Shown here piece by piece: positions 47,252-60,309 of a stretch of DNA of 64,000 nt (the first letter of the stretch is position 1; every line of letters starts with the position of its first letter). The position numbers and the translations under genes were made by a program. The stretch is from Morella rubra. Its lineage: Eukaryota > Streptophyta > Magnoliopsida > Fagales > Myricaceae. The notes below the pieces were generated by a model. It saw only the letters and a program-made list of their open reading frames with translations, was not told the origin of the DNA and searched no databases. Location of the stretch: positions 4,139,372 to 4,203,371 of the forward strand of contig CM025852.1 of the NCBI GenBank assembly GCA_003952965.2. The letters run 5' to 3'.

Positions 47252-49986
47252 ATCTAAAGAAAATTAGGAATATATGAATAATTTGGTGCAAGTGAATGGT
47301 TATAATATATAAGAAGCCTGAAAAACCAAATCTGCAAGAGAACAAAGAAACAGACTATCTCAGAATGTTTTGAAATTTCTAGTAAATGGGAAAATAATTT
47401 TCTGTGGGTAATTTCCTTATAATTTAAAAAGCAATTAGGATATGATTAATTAGTATATGAAATTGGACTGGATCAAAACTTTCATATATTTTTTTCTTTG
47501 TAAAGGTGCATATACAACAAGAAACCACCTAAAAAGATGTTTTTTTCCCGAGTAAATTAAATTTCAGAAAAAACTATCAAGATTAATGTATCAAGTTGCT
47601 TGAACACATACGCTTCTAAAGGAGTGGATGTTGGGGCTATTAAACAAATGTTGGTTAGTTAAAAGGGCATTCAAACAGCCTACTGTTCAGATCAATGGAC
47701 CTACCAATTGCATAAATCTCGGTCAATCTAAAACTTGCTTTGACTCTCAGATACAAGAAGTTTGATTCCCCAGAAATGATCAGTTTGCTTAAACTTGGCT
47801 ACAGATTAATTAGTTTGATAATGCATGGTTCGTACAAGACTATTGGGGACACAAAAGAATGATAACAGGTACAATTTTTTGTTCTTTTTGGCTTGAGTTA
47901 TTAACTTAGATGGGAAAGAATCATACGGTAAAGCTCACTTCATTTACATATTTAATACTTGGTGGTATGTCAGGATAATTAATATAATTAGGAGGTGGGA
48001 AGATGGACGTGTGGTGCTGTCTACCATAAAGTAGCCTACCAATTCCATATATATACCGAAATTAGTGCACTGCTCTCAGAGAGCTGATGAAATGGAGAAA
48101 TGGTCCTCCAGAAAAGAAAAGAGAAAAAGAAACAAAGAAAAAGAACACAGCTTCTTCTTCTTGATCCCCTCTACGATTTCCAATGGGACATGCCACGGAT
48201 TTCCCCACCATCCCCTTAAACCAGGAACGCCTTTACTGTCGTCACTATAGACTAAAGACAAGTCTTTGCACAAAAAAGAGACAAAAAATTCTTTAACAAT
48301 TGGCGTTTCGATTAAATTACTTTGAGGGAGAGAGAGTGCGCGTATGCTACTATTGGCTCCTGGTGGGCGCCGTGGGGCTGTTTGATGTTTATGCAGACCC
48401 CATGTGGGCACCAAATTGGTGGAGGTGGGTACCGTTTACATGGCTGCCCTTAGCCTGCACAAATTAGAGACCTCATTTGCATCAGATTATAAATAACTAT
48501 TGGGAAACAAAAGTACCCAACAAGTTGAAGTTGAGCCACTCTCTTGGCTTGCCCTTTTCTACCCATCTAGGATTGGGCATTGTTTATGTGGGGTACCCTA
48601 CATAACTTTATTATTACTAAAAAGAAACACCAACCAAGGTTTACGATTAGTTTATCTCAGGTGTGTCCCTTAAACAAACCTCAAAATGAAGCATTTTCGG
48701 TTGGAATCCATGTGAGGACAATCATGGGCAAAGGGGAAAAAATTATACGCCTTTGAGGCGTGGAGGCTGCCCTTGCCAAACGTCTCCATGGAAGCATATG
48801 CTAGTTTGAACGAGTGTGAAGGGGGAGCTCAGTGGGATTTTGGTCCCCAGAGGTGGCATGAGTTTTGACATCTTTTGACCTTGTTCGAGGCTTTGTTAGC
48901 CGTTGGATCTCATGATTAGGTCCTTCTTTGCTTGGTGATGTGGACCTAGTTATTACTCCATGAAGCTTGAGTCCCACTGGACCCTCATTTCCCTCCCTTT
49001 CCCACTCCCTTTGCAGAAGAAAGGACAATGTTTCTGCGGTATCCACCATTCGGAAACATGACACACTTTCATCTGGGGACCTAACCTCCACATTCTCTTC
49101 TTTATATGAATAGCAGTCAATTGAGATGTCATTGAAGCATTCGGCCACCACTTGGTTGACATAGTTTTATGTGAAGGACCACAGTTAGGATTCAAAACAG
49201 CTGTGCAGACCCAAAAAGTCATAAAAACAACAGACTTCCCAACTGGAGGCCGGAGTACTAGTCTCTCTTGCTCCCCAGAATTTCAGATCACGCACTTGTT
49301 AATTAGGAATTCTATATGGGTTGATCGTATAGCTGTAGTGAGTATATGGATTTCATGCATTTCTTTACTCATTTGCTTGAGTGTTTGAGCTAAACATGTT
49401 ATATCAAGGTTGTATTTGTTTATTTGCAGACTAATTCACGTGTCAGACTCATTTTCTTTGCTGCTTTTCCGCTGGATTATCAAACTTAAAATTTGTATTT
49501 GTTTTGATCTTAGTAGGGTTTAGTCGTGCAAAAAGCGTTAGAAACCCCAACCCCCCCCCCCCCCCCCCAAACTCGGATTTCTAATTGTTGCCAAATAACG
49601 TGCACGTACGACGGGACTAATTGGCAGTAACTAATTAGAACATGCATGTAATTAAATTGCTTAACCGGACAGTCAACTTTGACCTAGCAAGACAAATACC
49701 TAGTTTTAACTGCCTAGATTATCCAATATAATTACTTTCAAAGCAAGTCATATAAAGGGCATGTGACTGGTCAAACTGAATAGCTTACTGGTAATCAAGT
49801 CAAAGTGCATGTTACTGTATCCCTATTAGCCCATTGGAACCCAATTATTGGGGAACTTAGTGCTTAAATTAGTCACACACGGTGGCATATCCTCTTGGAC
49901 AACAGATGGCAAAATGACTTCATCGCTGCAAAAGTTTGAAAACTTAACAGAATAATAATAATTATAAGGATATATAATTGAAATAA
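44301..49986. other. 5.7-kb AT-rich intergenic region
   Basis: No gene is recognised. It contains a (TA)n tract at about 47219-47249, a poly-C run at about 49551-49568, and several near-identical short phrases (ACTTCAGTGCxTCT at 44588 and 44734) suggesting a small local duplication at 44530-44780. A - strand open frame at 48801-49157 (NQVVAECFNDISIDCYSYKE onward) has protein-like composition but no ATG start, and I do not recognise it. Confidence 0.4.
47219..47250. repeat. (TA)n microsatellite
   Basis: About 15 uninterrupted AT dinucleotides in intergenic DNA; likely to vary in length between individuals. Confidence 0.9.
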
Positions 49987-50369
49987 GGGCTAAATACGCT
50001 TTGCATAATAGGTGTCTTGACATTTTGCACTCCAATTTAACTATCATTTTTATCACATTTCACCCATCAATTATTAATTTCAAATACTTTGCACCCTCTC
50101 TTAAAGTTTTCGGTTAATTTAGACAAAAAATGATAATTTTTTTTAAGTGCGGAATGATAATTTTGATTGGCAGCGACTCTTTTACGAGGGTAAAATAGTA
50201 ATTTTACATACTAAAAAATAAATTTCCATCCAAACTGATGAAAAATTTTAACAGATGGTGCAAAGTGTTTGAAATCAATAGTTGGTCAATACAATGTGGC
50301 AAAAATAATAGATATTTGTATAAAGTGTCAAGACCCCCAAAATTAGAGGGTGGAAAGTGTATTTATCCC
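49987..50369. mobile_element. Mutator-type MITE with 9-bp TSD, second full copy
   Basis: The 383-bp element starts GGGCTAAATACGCTTTGC and ends GTGTATTTATCCC, with arms pairing over about 150 bp. It is flanked by the perfect 9-bp repeat TTGAAATAA (49978-49986 and 50370-50378). Same family as 7880-8272. No coding capacity; moved by a Mutator-like transposase from elsewhere. Confidence 0.88.
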
Positions 50370-50378
50370 TTGAAATAA

Positions 50379-53300
50379 TAAAATTTTTAAACTTTTGGAA
50401 AAGTTTGTGATTTCAGGATATAGTATTAAAGCCAAGGCCTTGAGGTCAAAATCTAACTCTACACTTCATCTTCATTTTAATTGAAATGTACACAGAATCT
50501 ACCAATTATGGAAGGATCCAACTCACTGATGAGAGCCAATATAAAATAATATAATTTATATAATGAAATCTATCTCTTCCTAACAGTAAAGAGGAAGTTA
50601 GGATTGGACCTTAGGGGCTGTTACACAAAAATAAATATTTGGGGAACAAAATTTAAAAAAAAAAATAAGAAATTTTTTTTTTCAAAAAAAAAATTAATGG
50701 TAAACATAGATTATCTAATGATTTCACAATAACTATTTTACTAAAGAAATTGGTAGAGTAAATAAAGAGAAAAAAAAATTGAAAAAAAAAAAAAAAAGAA
50801 CAAAGCTTACAGTACTTTGGCTTCCAAATTATTCATATACATATGATCAATTACGTTCAATGTCCTCAATTGATCAACTGTAAGCTATAGGAAGGTATAT
50901 ATATAGAAATTAAAAACGTAATAAACCAGATTAAACATTACAATGAAAAATGTGTTGAAGAAGACAAGGTTGGAAAGTGGTGGAGTACAACGCTATATAT
51001 AGGATGAACTTTTTTATTAAAATTGGAAACTAAAACATCACGTCACCCAGCCTATGTGTGAAAAGAGATTATATGACTCATTAGGTCCCTTCTGTATCGA
51101 TTTCCTTCCACTAATCTTTAAATTGTTTGAACAAGTCCAAATTCCGCCGGACGTACACTATATATATATTGCGTTTAAACATAAATTAAATTTCAGTTTG
51201 TTTAAACGTCCCTTTAAGCGTGCAGTTCTGTTTCTTTAATTTATGTTTAGTACTGTACTTCTCAGTTATTGTCAACATGTACACATGAGTTAATTGCAAA
51301 TGCATGGCTTTCTTACGATCCATGAAGGGACCAACGAATTTTAACTTTTTCGGAAATCACTTTTTTTTTTTTTCGAATTAGGAAGGCATAGAAAATTAAA
51401 CTTGAGTTTTAAACTACTTCAATTAAAGCTTTCTGAACTTCTAAAAAATATTTAAGTTATCCTTAATTCCATCGAAATTGTGGAGAAGGTTTAGCAAAAG
51501 ATAAAAATTTCATACGTACCTATTCTAAATCTTAGGATAAATTGTACAATTTCCTTTATAAATAAATAATAAAAAAAAACCTTAATTAATTGATAAATTT
51601 ATAAGCGCAGACTTAAACAACTCTTGAACTACCGTAGTTCAACAACAACAATCCGTATGAATCCCAAAACATATTCTGACTCATTATTTTTTTGAGGAAA
51701 AGTCATAAGTAATTCTGTATCTATAGGTTCAAATCAATTTCGTATCCACAACTATAAAAAATTTACGTCCACTCTCGTCCAAATTAGACATTAAGTCAAA
51801 CGAAAAAACATGTAAAATGACCAAAAATACTAATTAAGTCTAAAACCTTATGAACGCAAGCAATAAGCATGATGTCAGCAAATGGTGTCACAATCATTGC
51901 AGGAGATAACAATATCTTATAGTTTTTTTTTTTTTCCTTCTTTTCTTCTTCTTCTTCTTCTTTCTTCTTCTTATTGAGTTCCATACTCCTTCAATATAGA
52001 TGTGCATCTTACTATAGCTTGGTTGATGGGAAATGGAGTTGCTACTTTTCTCTCTTATATTCTATGAGGATATGGGCTATGATTAAGATTAGTTTAACCA
52101 TCAACCCTATTTAGTATAAAGATAATTAGTTTTTGAACCACATTAATCAGGCATAATGTAATAATCCTTCCGTCGAATTGAGCTTGATGACACTTGAGGC
52201 AGACCATTTGTTCATTTAGCATTCAACCAATTACTACATTTCTTTTTTTTTTTTTTTAAAAAAAAAAGGTGATCTGGATGTATTTATTAAAAAAAAACAG
52301 AAAAATATAGAAAAGCAAATGTGATGTGGGTGCCGGAGCATAGATTGGTGAGGTCCCTTTTTTTTTTTACCCAGAAGCGTGTCTTGCTGCCCTGAACAAC
52401 ATTTGCTCATTTTCTTCAAATTATGTTGGCCTACAATTTCTGAAAACGACAGCTTCAAGCATCTTGAACTCAGCTAGCCTAAAACGCATCTGGTTGTCGT
52501 TGGGTTTTTGGCAAGGGACATATTCAACAGCTAAGTACTGTTTTCCAGTTTCATTGAACACCAGTTCTCACTGAACCTCATAGCAGCCTCTTCTATATAT
52601 GCTTCAACTTCTGTCATTTATAGTCTGAAAGTATACCTCTGGTATTGTTTAAGCAAATTTATACCTTAAAAACTGTTGTAAACTATTATGAATGAGCCCA
52701 ACGAAATACTTTACATGGAAGGTCAATAGGTCTGCATCAAGTTGGTTGGGTTCCCTGTTTGGGCTGGAAAGGAAAAGGCAAGTAATGAATGATATACAAT
52801 TATTAAAAAAACAAACAAACACAAAACCTGCAGACTCAAACATTCATGTATATTACAAAAATGTTTAAAAGTCAGATGGGAACACATCATGGCATAGAAT
52901 TGCAGAAGTAAACTTAGGATCTTTCAAAGGCATATTCCCATCATAAAACATTTGATTACTCTGGATTGTACTAAAGCTCACGATGCTTCAGCTTTCAGGG
53001 CCCTTGTGGTGTACTCTAAGGATGAGAGAAATTAGATTAAAAATGTCAATTCCTAATGATAGCCTAATCTCTCGAAGTATCCTAGGATAAACATCACAGG
53101 AGATTTAGGTATAAAAATATATTGAAAGTGATGATAAAAAGTAAATTTTAAGTAGCCAATGTCTCAACATCAAGCTTACCCATTACTGGGTCGTATTCAG
53201 CAGTCATGCGTACAGTGACCAGCACCGAGCTAGTGGGGTTCATTAGCTTTAATGTAGGCTTAAAGAGCTGGATTACTTTAATCTTAGTGCTAGGGCTATC

Positions 53301-54240
53301 TACAAATGGAATCTCAGTAGCAAACTTCATCCAGCCAAAAAAATTTCTTCCAAGGGGGTGGTGTATCTTTGGCAAATCTTTTTGTGGGCAAGTTGCATAG
53401 CTTTGGCTTTGCCAAATTAGAACCTGCTGATATGCAATTTTCTGTAGTTTGATTTAACATTCTGTCTTAAACAATTGGTTGAAGGTGATATGCTAACAGG
53501 TAGAGAGAAAAGCAAAAGGTGGCAGATGCCATGGCGGCTAGAGCCATGGCCTTTGCTTGTTAGAAAGGGCTACATTCTCCATAAGTTTACTGATTTAGAA
53601 GGTACAGTTCACTCTCCACCTTCTTTCTGATGGAAGGGGATGGCATGGTTCAGGAACTCAATATACTTCGCACAAATAAGCCCTCTAGCCTTGCTCTACA
53701 ATTCATCTTTCTTGTGATTCAAATTCCAAATGAAAGGATTTTTAAGTCAATTTCCGTGAACCCCCTACAATGTCTCACAAATAATGTCCAAAGAAGCACC
53801 CTGTGGGGCACCCATGTTTAGTGATCTGTTTAAATTTTTGTACATTTTGGAGTCTTTGGACAGACAAAGGAAAAGGACAAAAATCTTTTGAGCATAACAG
53901 ACCCCTAGCATTAAATTTTTAACTGGATGAAATTAATAAATTATCTATATGTAAAAGATAAGTCGGCCAAATCATTTATTTTTGTTGTCTGTCCAGATCC
54001 TGCTTAAATTTTCACTCCAAAGGCTGGCAGGGATAGGTCTTCATAAGGCAAAGTATCCTATAAAGTCCTCTATATTTGTTTTTTGGGTAAGTCGACGCTT
54101 CATATTTGGTTGGTTCACACAAAGGCAATCAAGCCTCTGACATAATCGTCTAAGTTTTAGATAAAAAGTTCTATTCTATGCAGACAAGCCAACAGTAGAC
54201 AAGAACAACGAAGAGAAAAATGCAATTCTACTTTTTATTC
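50379..54240. other. 3.9-kb AT-rich intergenic region
   Basis: No gene is recognised. A half copy of the fold-back MITE seen at 10010-10490 lies at about 51700-51830 (GTATCTATAGG, AATCAATTTCGTATCCACAA, GACATTAAGTC). Poly-A/T runs occur at 50650-50800, 51910-51975 and 52240-52270. An open frame at 53148-53400 shows no family resemblance. Confidence 0.4.
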
Positions 54241-54451
54241 AGAGAAACATTACTAAATCTGTATTCGTCGAAACAATGACGAGCTACATAAAGAGAGGTG
54301 TGAGGGCAACACTGCTTCAAGACTCGTTGCAGCATGCTTGATGCCAGCGCTAATATAACCTCCTTTATGCTCCCGACACAACTCTTAACATCACAAAATT
54401 GATATGCTAATAATTGAAAGGTGAAGGGAAAATACGAGGGTTGACTTTTAT

Positions 54452-57400
54452 TCAGGGTTTGAAGGGGGCAAAGACAACCACCGAATTGTGCCCACCGAAG
54501 CCGAATGAATTAGAGATAGCTGCAGAAAGTAAAAAATTTTAATTAGTCAACCTTTGTATTGATGTACTATTATTACGTCGTCATTCAGATACTGCAAATA
54601 TACATAATCAAGAGAACAGGGCTCTTCTTGTTATAAGTCAACGCAATCTGCCCACATCATGAGCATATCTTCACACTTTTAGGATTTTGCTGTTTTGACC
54701 CAAATATATTAAGATATATGGAACCTGTATCAGTTTCAGGCATACAAAAACACAGAGGGTATTGACATACCAACATTAACTTCGTGCTTTTTCTTCAAAT
54801 TCGGGACAGTGTCAACTGTGACATCAGCCTCCAAGTTCTACACAAGTAATAGAAATATATAATCATGAAGGCGATTAGGAAACCATTGGAATTTGCTAAA
54901 AGTATGCCCATGAAAGTCAGAAATTAAGCGCTAAGATCAGTACATCTTGATTAATAGTGGGATGCAACCAGCCAGTGGTAATTGCTTTTATGGTTGCTAT
55001 AGCCTCCAATCCACCAGCAGCCCCAAGGCCATGTCCAATCATTGACTGAAACAAGAAAAGCGACAGTTAGTTGCTATGTTGTAGCACACCATGAGATCTG
55101 GAAAATAAGATCCCAATGAAATTCTTGAACTGCTTTTGCATGGAATGAACTTTAGTTTCTTGCCTTAGTCCCATTCATCTTTATCTCTGACGTGTCCTTA
55201 AAGACTTTCTTGATCGCATTAACCTCAGCCAAATCTCCGGCTAAAGTAGATGTGGCATGAGCATTCACATAGTTCACCTGCAAACCATCAATTTAGAAGT
55301 CCTATCAGATTCTATTTTGGCCTTATGAATGGTATATCTCAGAATAAATGTTGATGTCAAACTTTAGCCTTGAAATCAATGAGTGACTTTACCTCTTCAG
55401 GGGACACTCCTGCATCTTCTAAACTCTTGGTTATGCAAGATGAAACCCCAAGGCCATCTGACCTAGGATCAGTCATATGATGAGCATCGCATGTTATAGC
55501 ACCTCCCAAATACTCTGCATATATTTTGGCTCCTCTTCTCATAGCACTCTCCAAGCTCTCCAAAATCTATTTTACTTTACAAAAATTAGTATCCTCAGAA
55601 GTATAAAGATCAAATCACCTATTGTTAAGAGAATAGGAAAATAAGTAAGCTAAGTTGCTTAAAGGTGAAAGAACAGTGCATGATTCTATAACTACCAGCA
55701 CTCCAGAGCCTTCTCCCATAACAAAACCATCACGTTCTTTGTCCCATGGTCTGGAAGCTTTTTGGGGTTCATGATTTCTCTGAGACAAAGCCCGGCAAGC
55801 TATGAACCCACCAACCCCGGTAGGTATGACTGCAGCTTCAGTCCCACCAGCTACCATGATATCTGCCTCACCTCTTCTGATGTGATTGGCAGCTGAAAAG
55901 AAGCAGTAATTTGCTGTTGCACAGGCAGTTGAAATGGAGTAATTAGGTCCCATTAAACCAGTGTCTATAGCCAACAATGCAGACCCCATGTTGGTGATGG
56001 AATAAGGGATGAAAAAGGGTGTGATCTTCCTGTATCCCTTTTTCATTAGAGCTTCCACTCCAGTGGTGAAAGCTGTTAAGCCTCCCATGCCTGATCCCAC
56101 TAGAACTCCCATTCTTGTTTTGTCCATCTGCATGGCATGCAACAAGAAAAGGAATAATGCTAAATGGAAAACAATGGTAAGCTACAACACGATGCTAACA
56201 AATCTGACTGACATTTTCAAGAACTTCAGTTCCAAGGTTGGCATCTTCAAGGGCCTTCTTGCCAGCAACTAAACAATACCGCCAGGAATCATCAAGCCGG
56301 CGATCATTCTTCCCATCAATGTAGCCTTCAGAAGAAAAGTTACGAATCTGACCAGCAAATCGGACGGGAAATTCTGAAGCATCAAACTTATCAATTAGGC
56401 TAATACCACTCTCTCCCTCAAGAAGTTTGTTATAGAATGTATCAATCTCACTGCCAAAAACTGACACAAGACCCATTCCTGTTATGACAACTCGCTTTTT
56501 TGGATCCTTCTCTCTTTCCGGAGTTGAAAGTGTTGAACCCATGGCCTTGATTGTTCTGCATTTTGGTGCTGAGAATGGAATCAAAATCAGGTAACAGTTA
56601 CTAATCTAGGCTGATGCCCCACAATACAGTATGTAAAAACAAGTACACTGGTAATCAGCAATTTTTTGTTTTTAGAAAAAAGATTAGTTAAACCAAAAAA
56701 AAATAAATAAATTAAAAAAAATAAATAAAAAGGCATGGTCAGAAAAGCAACAAGTGATAGTGTAAATAAGAACATTAAATCAGCCAAAATGTTGCTTGAT
56801 ACTATCATTCGGGAAAGTCAGGATGAAAAGCACATCTAGCTAGAACATTTTGTTTCTGACTCCAATTACTCTGCCAAGGGGGTGTGGCACTCACTCCACG
56901 TAGATACAGTAGCAGACAAATTTCCAGCCAATCATTTCTACCATTGAGAACAAGATGAGTAAAGAGGGGATAGACAAGACACCAACTGTGGCATTACCCT
57001 AAACGAAAACTGGCCAATGTTTTATCAACAAGCTACAGGTTATCATATATGTCGATGCATATCAGTCTGCTTCAGCAAGCTAATCCCAAAGACTAATGAC
57101 TACTGAATGAAAACTAGCAATAGCCTGACAGGGTTTTTGACGGATCTGATAAAGTTGATCACAATCTGATATTGCAAGGTTAAGTCATTCGTGCAGTTAC
57201 CTTTGTGCTAAGAGATCTCAGGCATTTTACATTCCCAAGCTTGAGAAGGTGACTACGGATAGAAAGGATATACTTATAAATCAACCAGGAATCATGCAAT
57301 GCACACTTTCCCAATCTGCTAGACAAGATTTCTCATCATTAGCTTTGCTTTACTCTTTGTACTGCACCAGATTGGGCAGCTCTCTAGTAACGCTAGTGCC

Positions 57401-58691
57401 ATAATTTTGGTTCTCAATGAAAATAGACGTTTTCAGAGATCAAGTACTGTTGTTAGAACCCTCCACACTATCCTCAATTGGACCAGTGACATCGTTTTGG
57501 TTGGATGAAGCCAGAGCCAAAGTTGAAAAGAGAATTTTTTCTTTCGTTCTTTAAGATCTGAGTTGACTTAACACTTGACAGTACCGACCAGGTCGTCAGG
57601 TCAAAGTGAAGGACCAGTCAAGTCAGATCTCAGGTTAGGATCATACGCTGATACTCTGGTCCGGTCTGCGCATGTTGACTGATCTAGTGTCCAAAATACA
57701 TTCGAATTCGAATGGGATATTAGCATATTATGTCAATACATGTTTGGTTAGTGTAAACTGTGGTTTTACAAATCCATGGACTACTACAGTATCCTACTAC
57801 TCTACTTCGTACAGCCGTAATAAACTATTGCACTACTACCATGCTATCCAGCCATAAAATCAACTCATACACAAATTACAATATAATTCTTTTATTCTCT
57901 TACCTTCTTCATTGGCTCCTCCACTTTTGTAGAACAGGATTTAAGAGAGCGCTTAGGCAGAAGGCCATTACTTCTAATCAGAAACGAGGACATCGTTCTG
58001 GGTTTTGTGCAAAGTCAGATACGTATTTACGTTACAAAATTCGATTCCCCTGATTTAGTGACAGAGAAATTTCACCATGTAGAACCTACCAAAATTACAC
58101 TCAAGCTTGACATTACACTGCCGTCAAGGAGCAACCCACAGATTCACCGAGGGTAAGAACCAATGAAACAGATATGATTCAATATCAAATGTAACATTTC
58201 CCAGTCTTATAAAGTTTACCTTAGAAAAAGAACAGCAAAAACAGATGCCTATATGGGGATCTTAAACGCAAAGAGGGGAAAAAATAGACCCCAGAACCCC
58301 AACTTTCAAGAAAATCGAAATTGAAATTAGGCCTGAAGAGGCAGCGTTGGAATCCCAAAGCAAATCGTTTTCAGCTTTTTAGACTCTTTGCTTCTGATTT
58401 ATCATCGCTCGGGTCTTTTCCCAAAATGGGGCTTTTTCATGGTAGTAGACTCTTGACGATTCTTGAAGAGTTCTGCAATATCTACCCAAAACTTTAAAAG
58501 CAATGGAGAATGATGGGCAACTTGTTACCTGGAGTACAAACAAACCGACTCGACCTAGGCTTAGTAGAAGCAGTTTGGATGCTGTCCCCTGCCCTGAGCC
58601 CAGTGTGTTGCCCCAGAGAAAACCCATTACCCCCCGAATCTCTAGATCTAAACAGCACACCAGAAGAGCAAGTGCCAGCAATGCCTGCCAT
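54452..58691 (-). CDS. KAS1: 3-oxoacyl-[acyl-carrier-protein] synthase I, plastid (KAS I), complete, eight exons
   Basis: Condenses acyl-ACP with malonyl-ACP (C4 to C16) in plastid fatty-acid synthesis. Exons: 58691-58529, 56568-56213, 56127-55696, 55566-55393, 55277-55164, 55045-54944, 54837-54771, 54519-54452, giving 491 aa. Exon 1 ([20 protein letters not shown]) is Ser/Arg-rich and lacks acidic residues at its start, fitting a plastid transit peptide. The mature part begins near [16 protein letters not shown]. The Cys-His-His triad is present: C242 in [13 protein letters not shown]382 in NAHATST, H418 in [21 protein letters not shown] ends the fold. The sequence [15 protein letters not shown] and GYIDGKN place it with KAS I rather than KAS II or mitochondrial KAS. 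The exon 5 donor is GC (AAG|GCAAGA); all others are GT. The start is the first ATG in the frame; upstream in-frame codons lack an ATG. Confidence 0.95.
55046..55163 (-). other. GC-AG intron of KAS1
   Basis: The donor after GGGACTAAG is GCAAGAAAC, with no GT alternative nearby; the acceptor is TTTCAG before TCAATGATTGG. Splicing here restores NGTK-SMIGH exactly as in KAS I proteins. GC donors with a strong AAG|GCAAG context are a known minor class of U2 introns. Confidence 0.9.
57904..57993 (-). other. Possible extra first exon inside KAS1 intron 1
   Basis: ATG at 57993 opens 30 codons, [20 protein letters not shown] continuing to EEPMKK, ending at a consensus donor AAG|GTAAGA. The basic, Ser/Leu-rich, acid-free start looks like a mitochondrial or plastid targeting sequence. 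Its phase (0) does not fit KAS1 exon 2, which needs phase 1. It could be an alternative or nested transcript's first exon, or a relic. A decayed copy lies near 60480-60565. Confidence 0.4.
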
Positions 58692-60300
58692 CTCTCCCTC
58701 TGCCGCTACCTCTCCCTCTCTCACTCTTGCTTTTCTTTTTTGTGCAAGCGGTAGGCTTTGATATGGAGTAGAGAGCTTTGGGCAGTTTTTTTTATTTCAT
58801 ACGGAGCGGTCTTTGGGTTATGAGGGAACCTCTGACACTACGCCACCTATTTTCTCTCTGTTAATCTGTTTTTTCCTAGCAAACGAAACACCACAGAGAG
58901 CTTGGCGATGATATCAATAGGAAAAAGGCCTTCGAATCTCTCCCCAGTCTCTTTCTGCCGCTGAACTAACTCGAACAACCACGAATCAATGCAGGAAAGG
59001 CGTTCCTTGATGGCCGCTATCGATTCGATTACGCCCAACAGATAAGCCGGTTCTTTAAATTCCCATCCACTACAGCGTTTGATGCAAGATTTTCATATCC
59101 CTATTATTCAATGCAATTATCTCCTGCTACCTTCCTCTCTAGCTCTCTCACATGCATATCTTGGACCCCCTCCGTTGAATTAATTTCCTAATATGTCCGG
59201 TTATTAAATTATTAGATTGCTTATGAATCTATGAAGTATTAGCCATGTACTATATAGTTTAATCCAAAAGTTCGAATTTTTAATAATGGGTTTATTTTTA
59301 TTGGTCATGGGACTACCTAATATTTGACGTCCTACTAGTGTAACCCAAAAATTGTTGCCATCTTATTGGGTGTGTCTAATTTGACTCCCCAAGACGTCCA
59401 AACCCTGATTGGTAGTTGAGCTTCTAAAAAATGGGTTTGGTTGAAGAGAATCTCTTAATATAAATGGATACTTTGGTCCAAAATACAACAAATAAATAAA
59501 AGAAAGAGAAGAGAATAAGAGTGTTTTTGCCGTTAAAGGCAAGTTCGATACACCAATTAATTGGAATAGGACAATTATGCTCCAACTAGGAGCAGGAATT
59601 AAGCTTATGTTAGCTGAAACCGGGAGCCTATTTTTCCATTGTCGCAGATACTCCCTTGGATGTGCAGGCTGCAGGCATGCACGGCATTTGGCTTGGAGAG
59701 GAAGTGGCCATGTGGTAGCTTGCTAATGCTAGGCCCATCAATTCGGCAAATTGCAATAGCTTACCCAGAGAAATGGGTAATAGAAATTTTCACCCAATAT
59801 TTAACAGTTCGTCTAATTCTTGGCCTTGGTACTACTTTTTATTCACTAATCGTCACTGTCAGATGTCATTAGCGACCAGCTAATGTCTACATATTGGCTT
59901 AAGGCCCTCACCAATTGGACATAGAGGCCCAAATCAGACACATAATCTGGATCCAAGGATCCGGCAGCCACTAACAGCCATAGAGGTCCAAAGTCGACAC
60001 GACCGCCGCACATGGCGCGGCTGTTGCTGGAGGAAGGACGGAGTGTTTTTTTTTTATACTTTTATTGGTAGTTATATTTGAGAAAGGATAATTAAATTTA
60101 CCTTTTTGCCTAAAATTATATTGGCTAATTGACCATCAAGGAAGAGGCAGGATTCTGTATAACACTGAACACATTTTTTTTAACTTTTACATATTGTGCA
60201 TTTTCTATAACAATTTTCGCATACAACACTTTTACATATTGCACTTTAGCAAGTTTAGACCCTGATTCTTTTTTCGTTTTCTTTTTTTTGTAAATATTAG
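58692..60300. other. KAS1 promoter and intergenic sequence
   Basis: The first 100-150 bp above 58691 must include the KAS1 5' leader. A - strand open frame at 58847-59038 and a + strand one at 59639-59872 show no recognisable domain. Nothing else is supported. Confidence 0.4.
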
Positions 60301-60309
60301 ACCCTGATT

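Noticed and set aside
53148-53400. Overlapping open frames on both strands
   Set aside because: Neither shows family motifs; no promoter or splice context.
58847-59038. 63-codon - strand open frame upstream of KAS1
   Set aside because: It lies in the promoter region, has no recognised domain, and is not in frame with or spliced to KAS1.
59639-59872. 77-codon + strand open frame
   Set aside because: The start is not ATG, and there is no domain or splice evidence.
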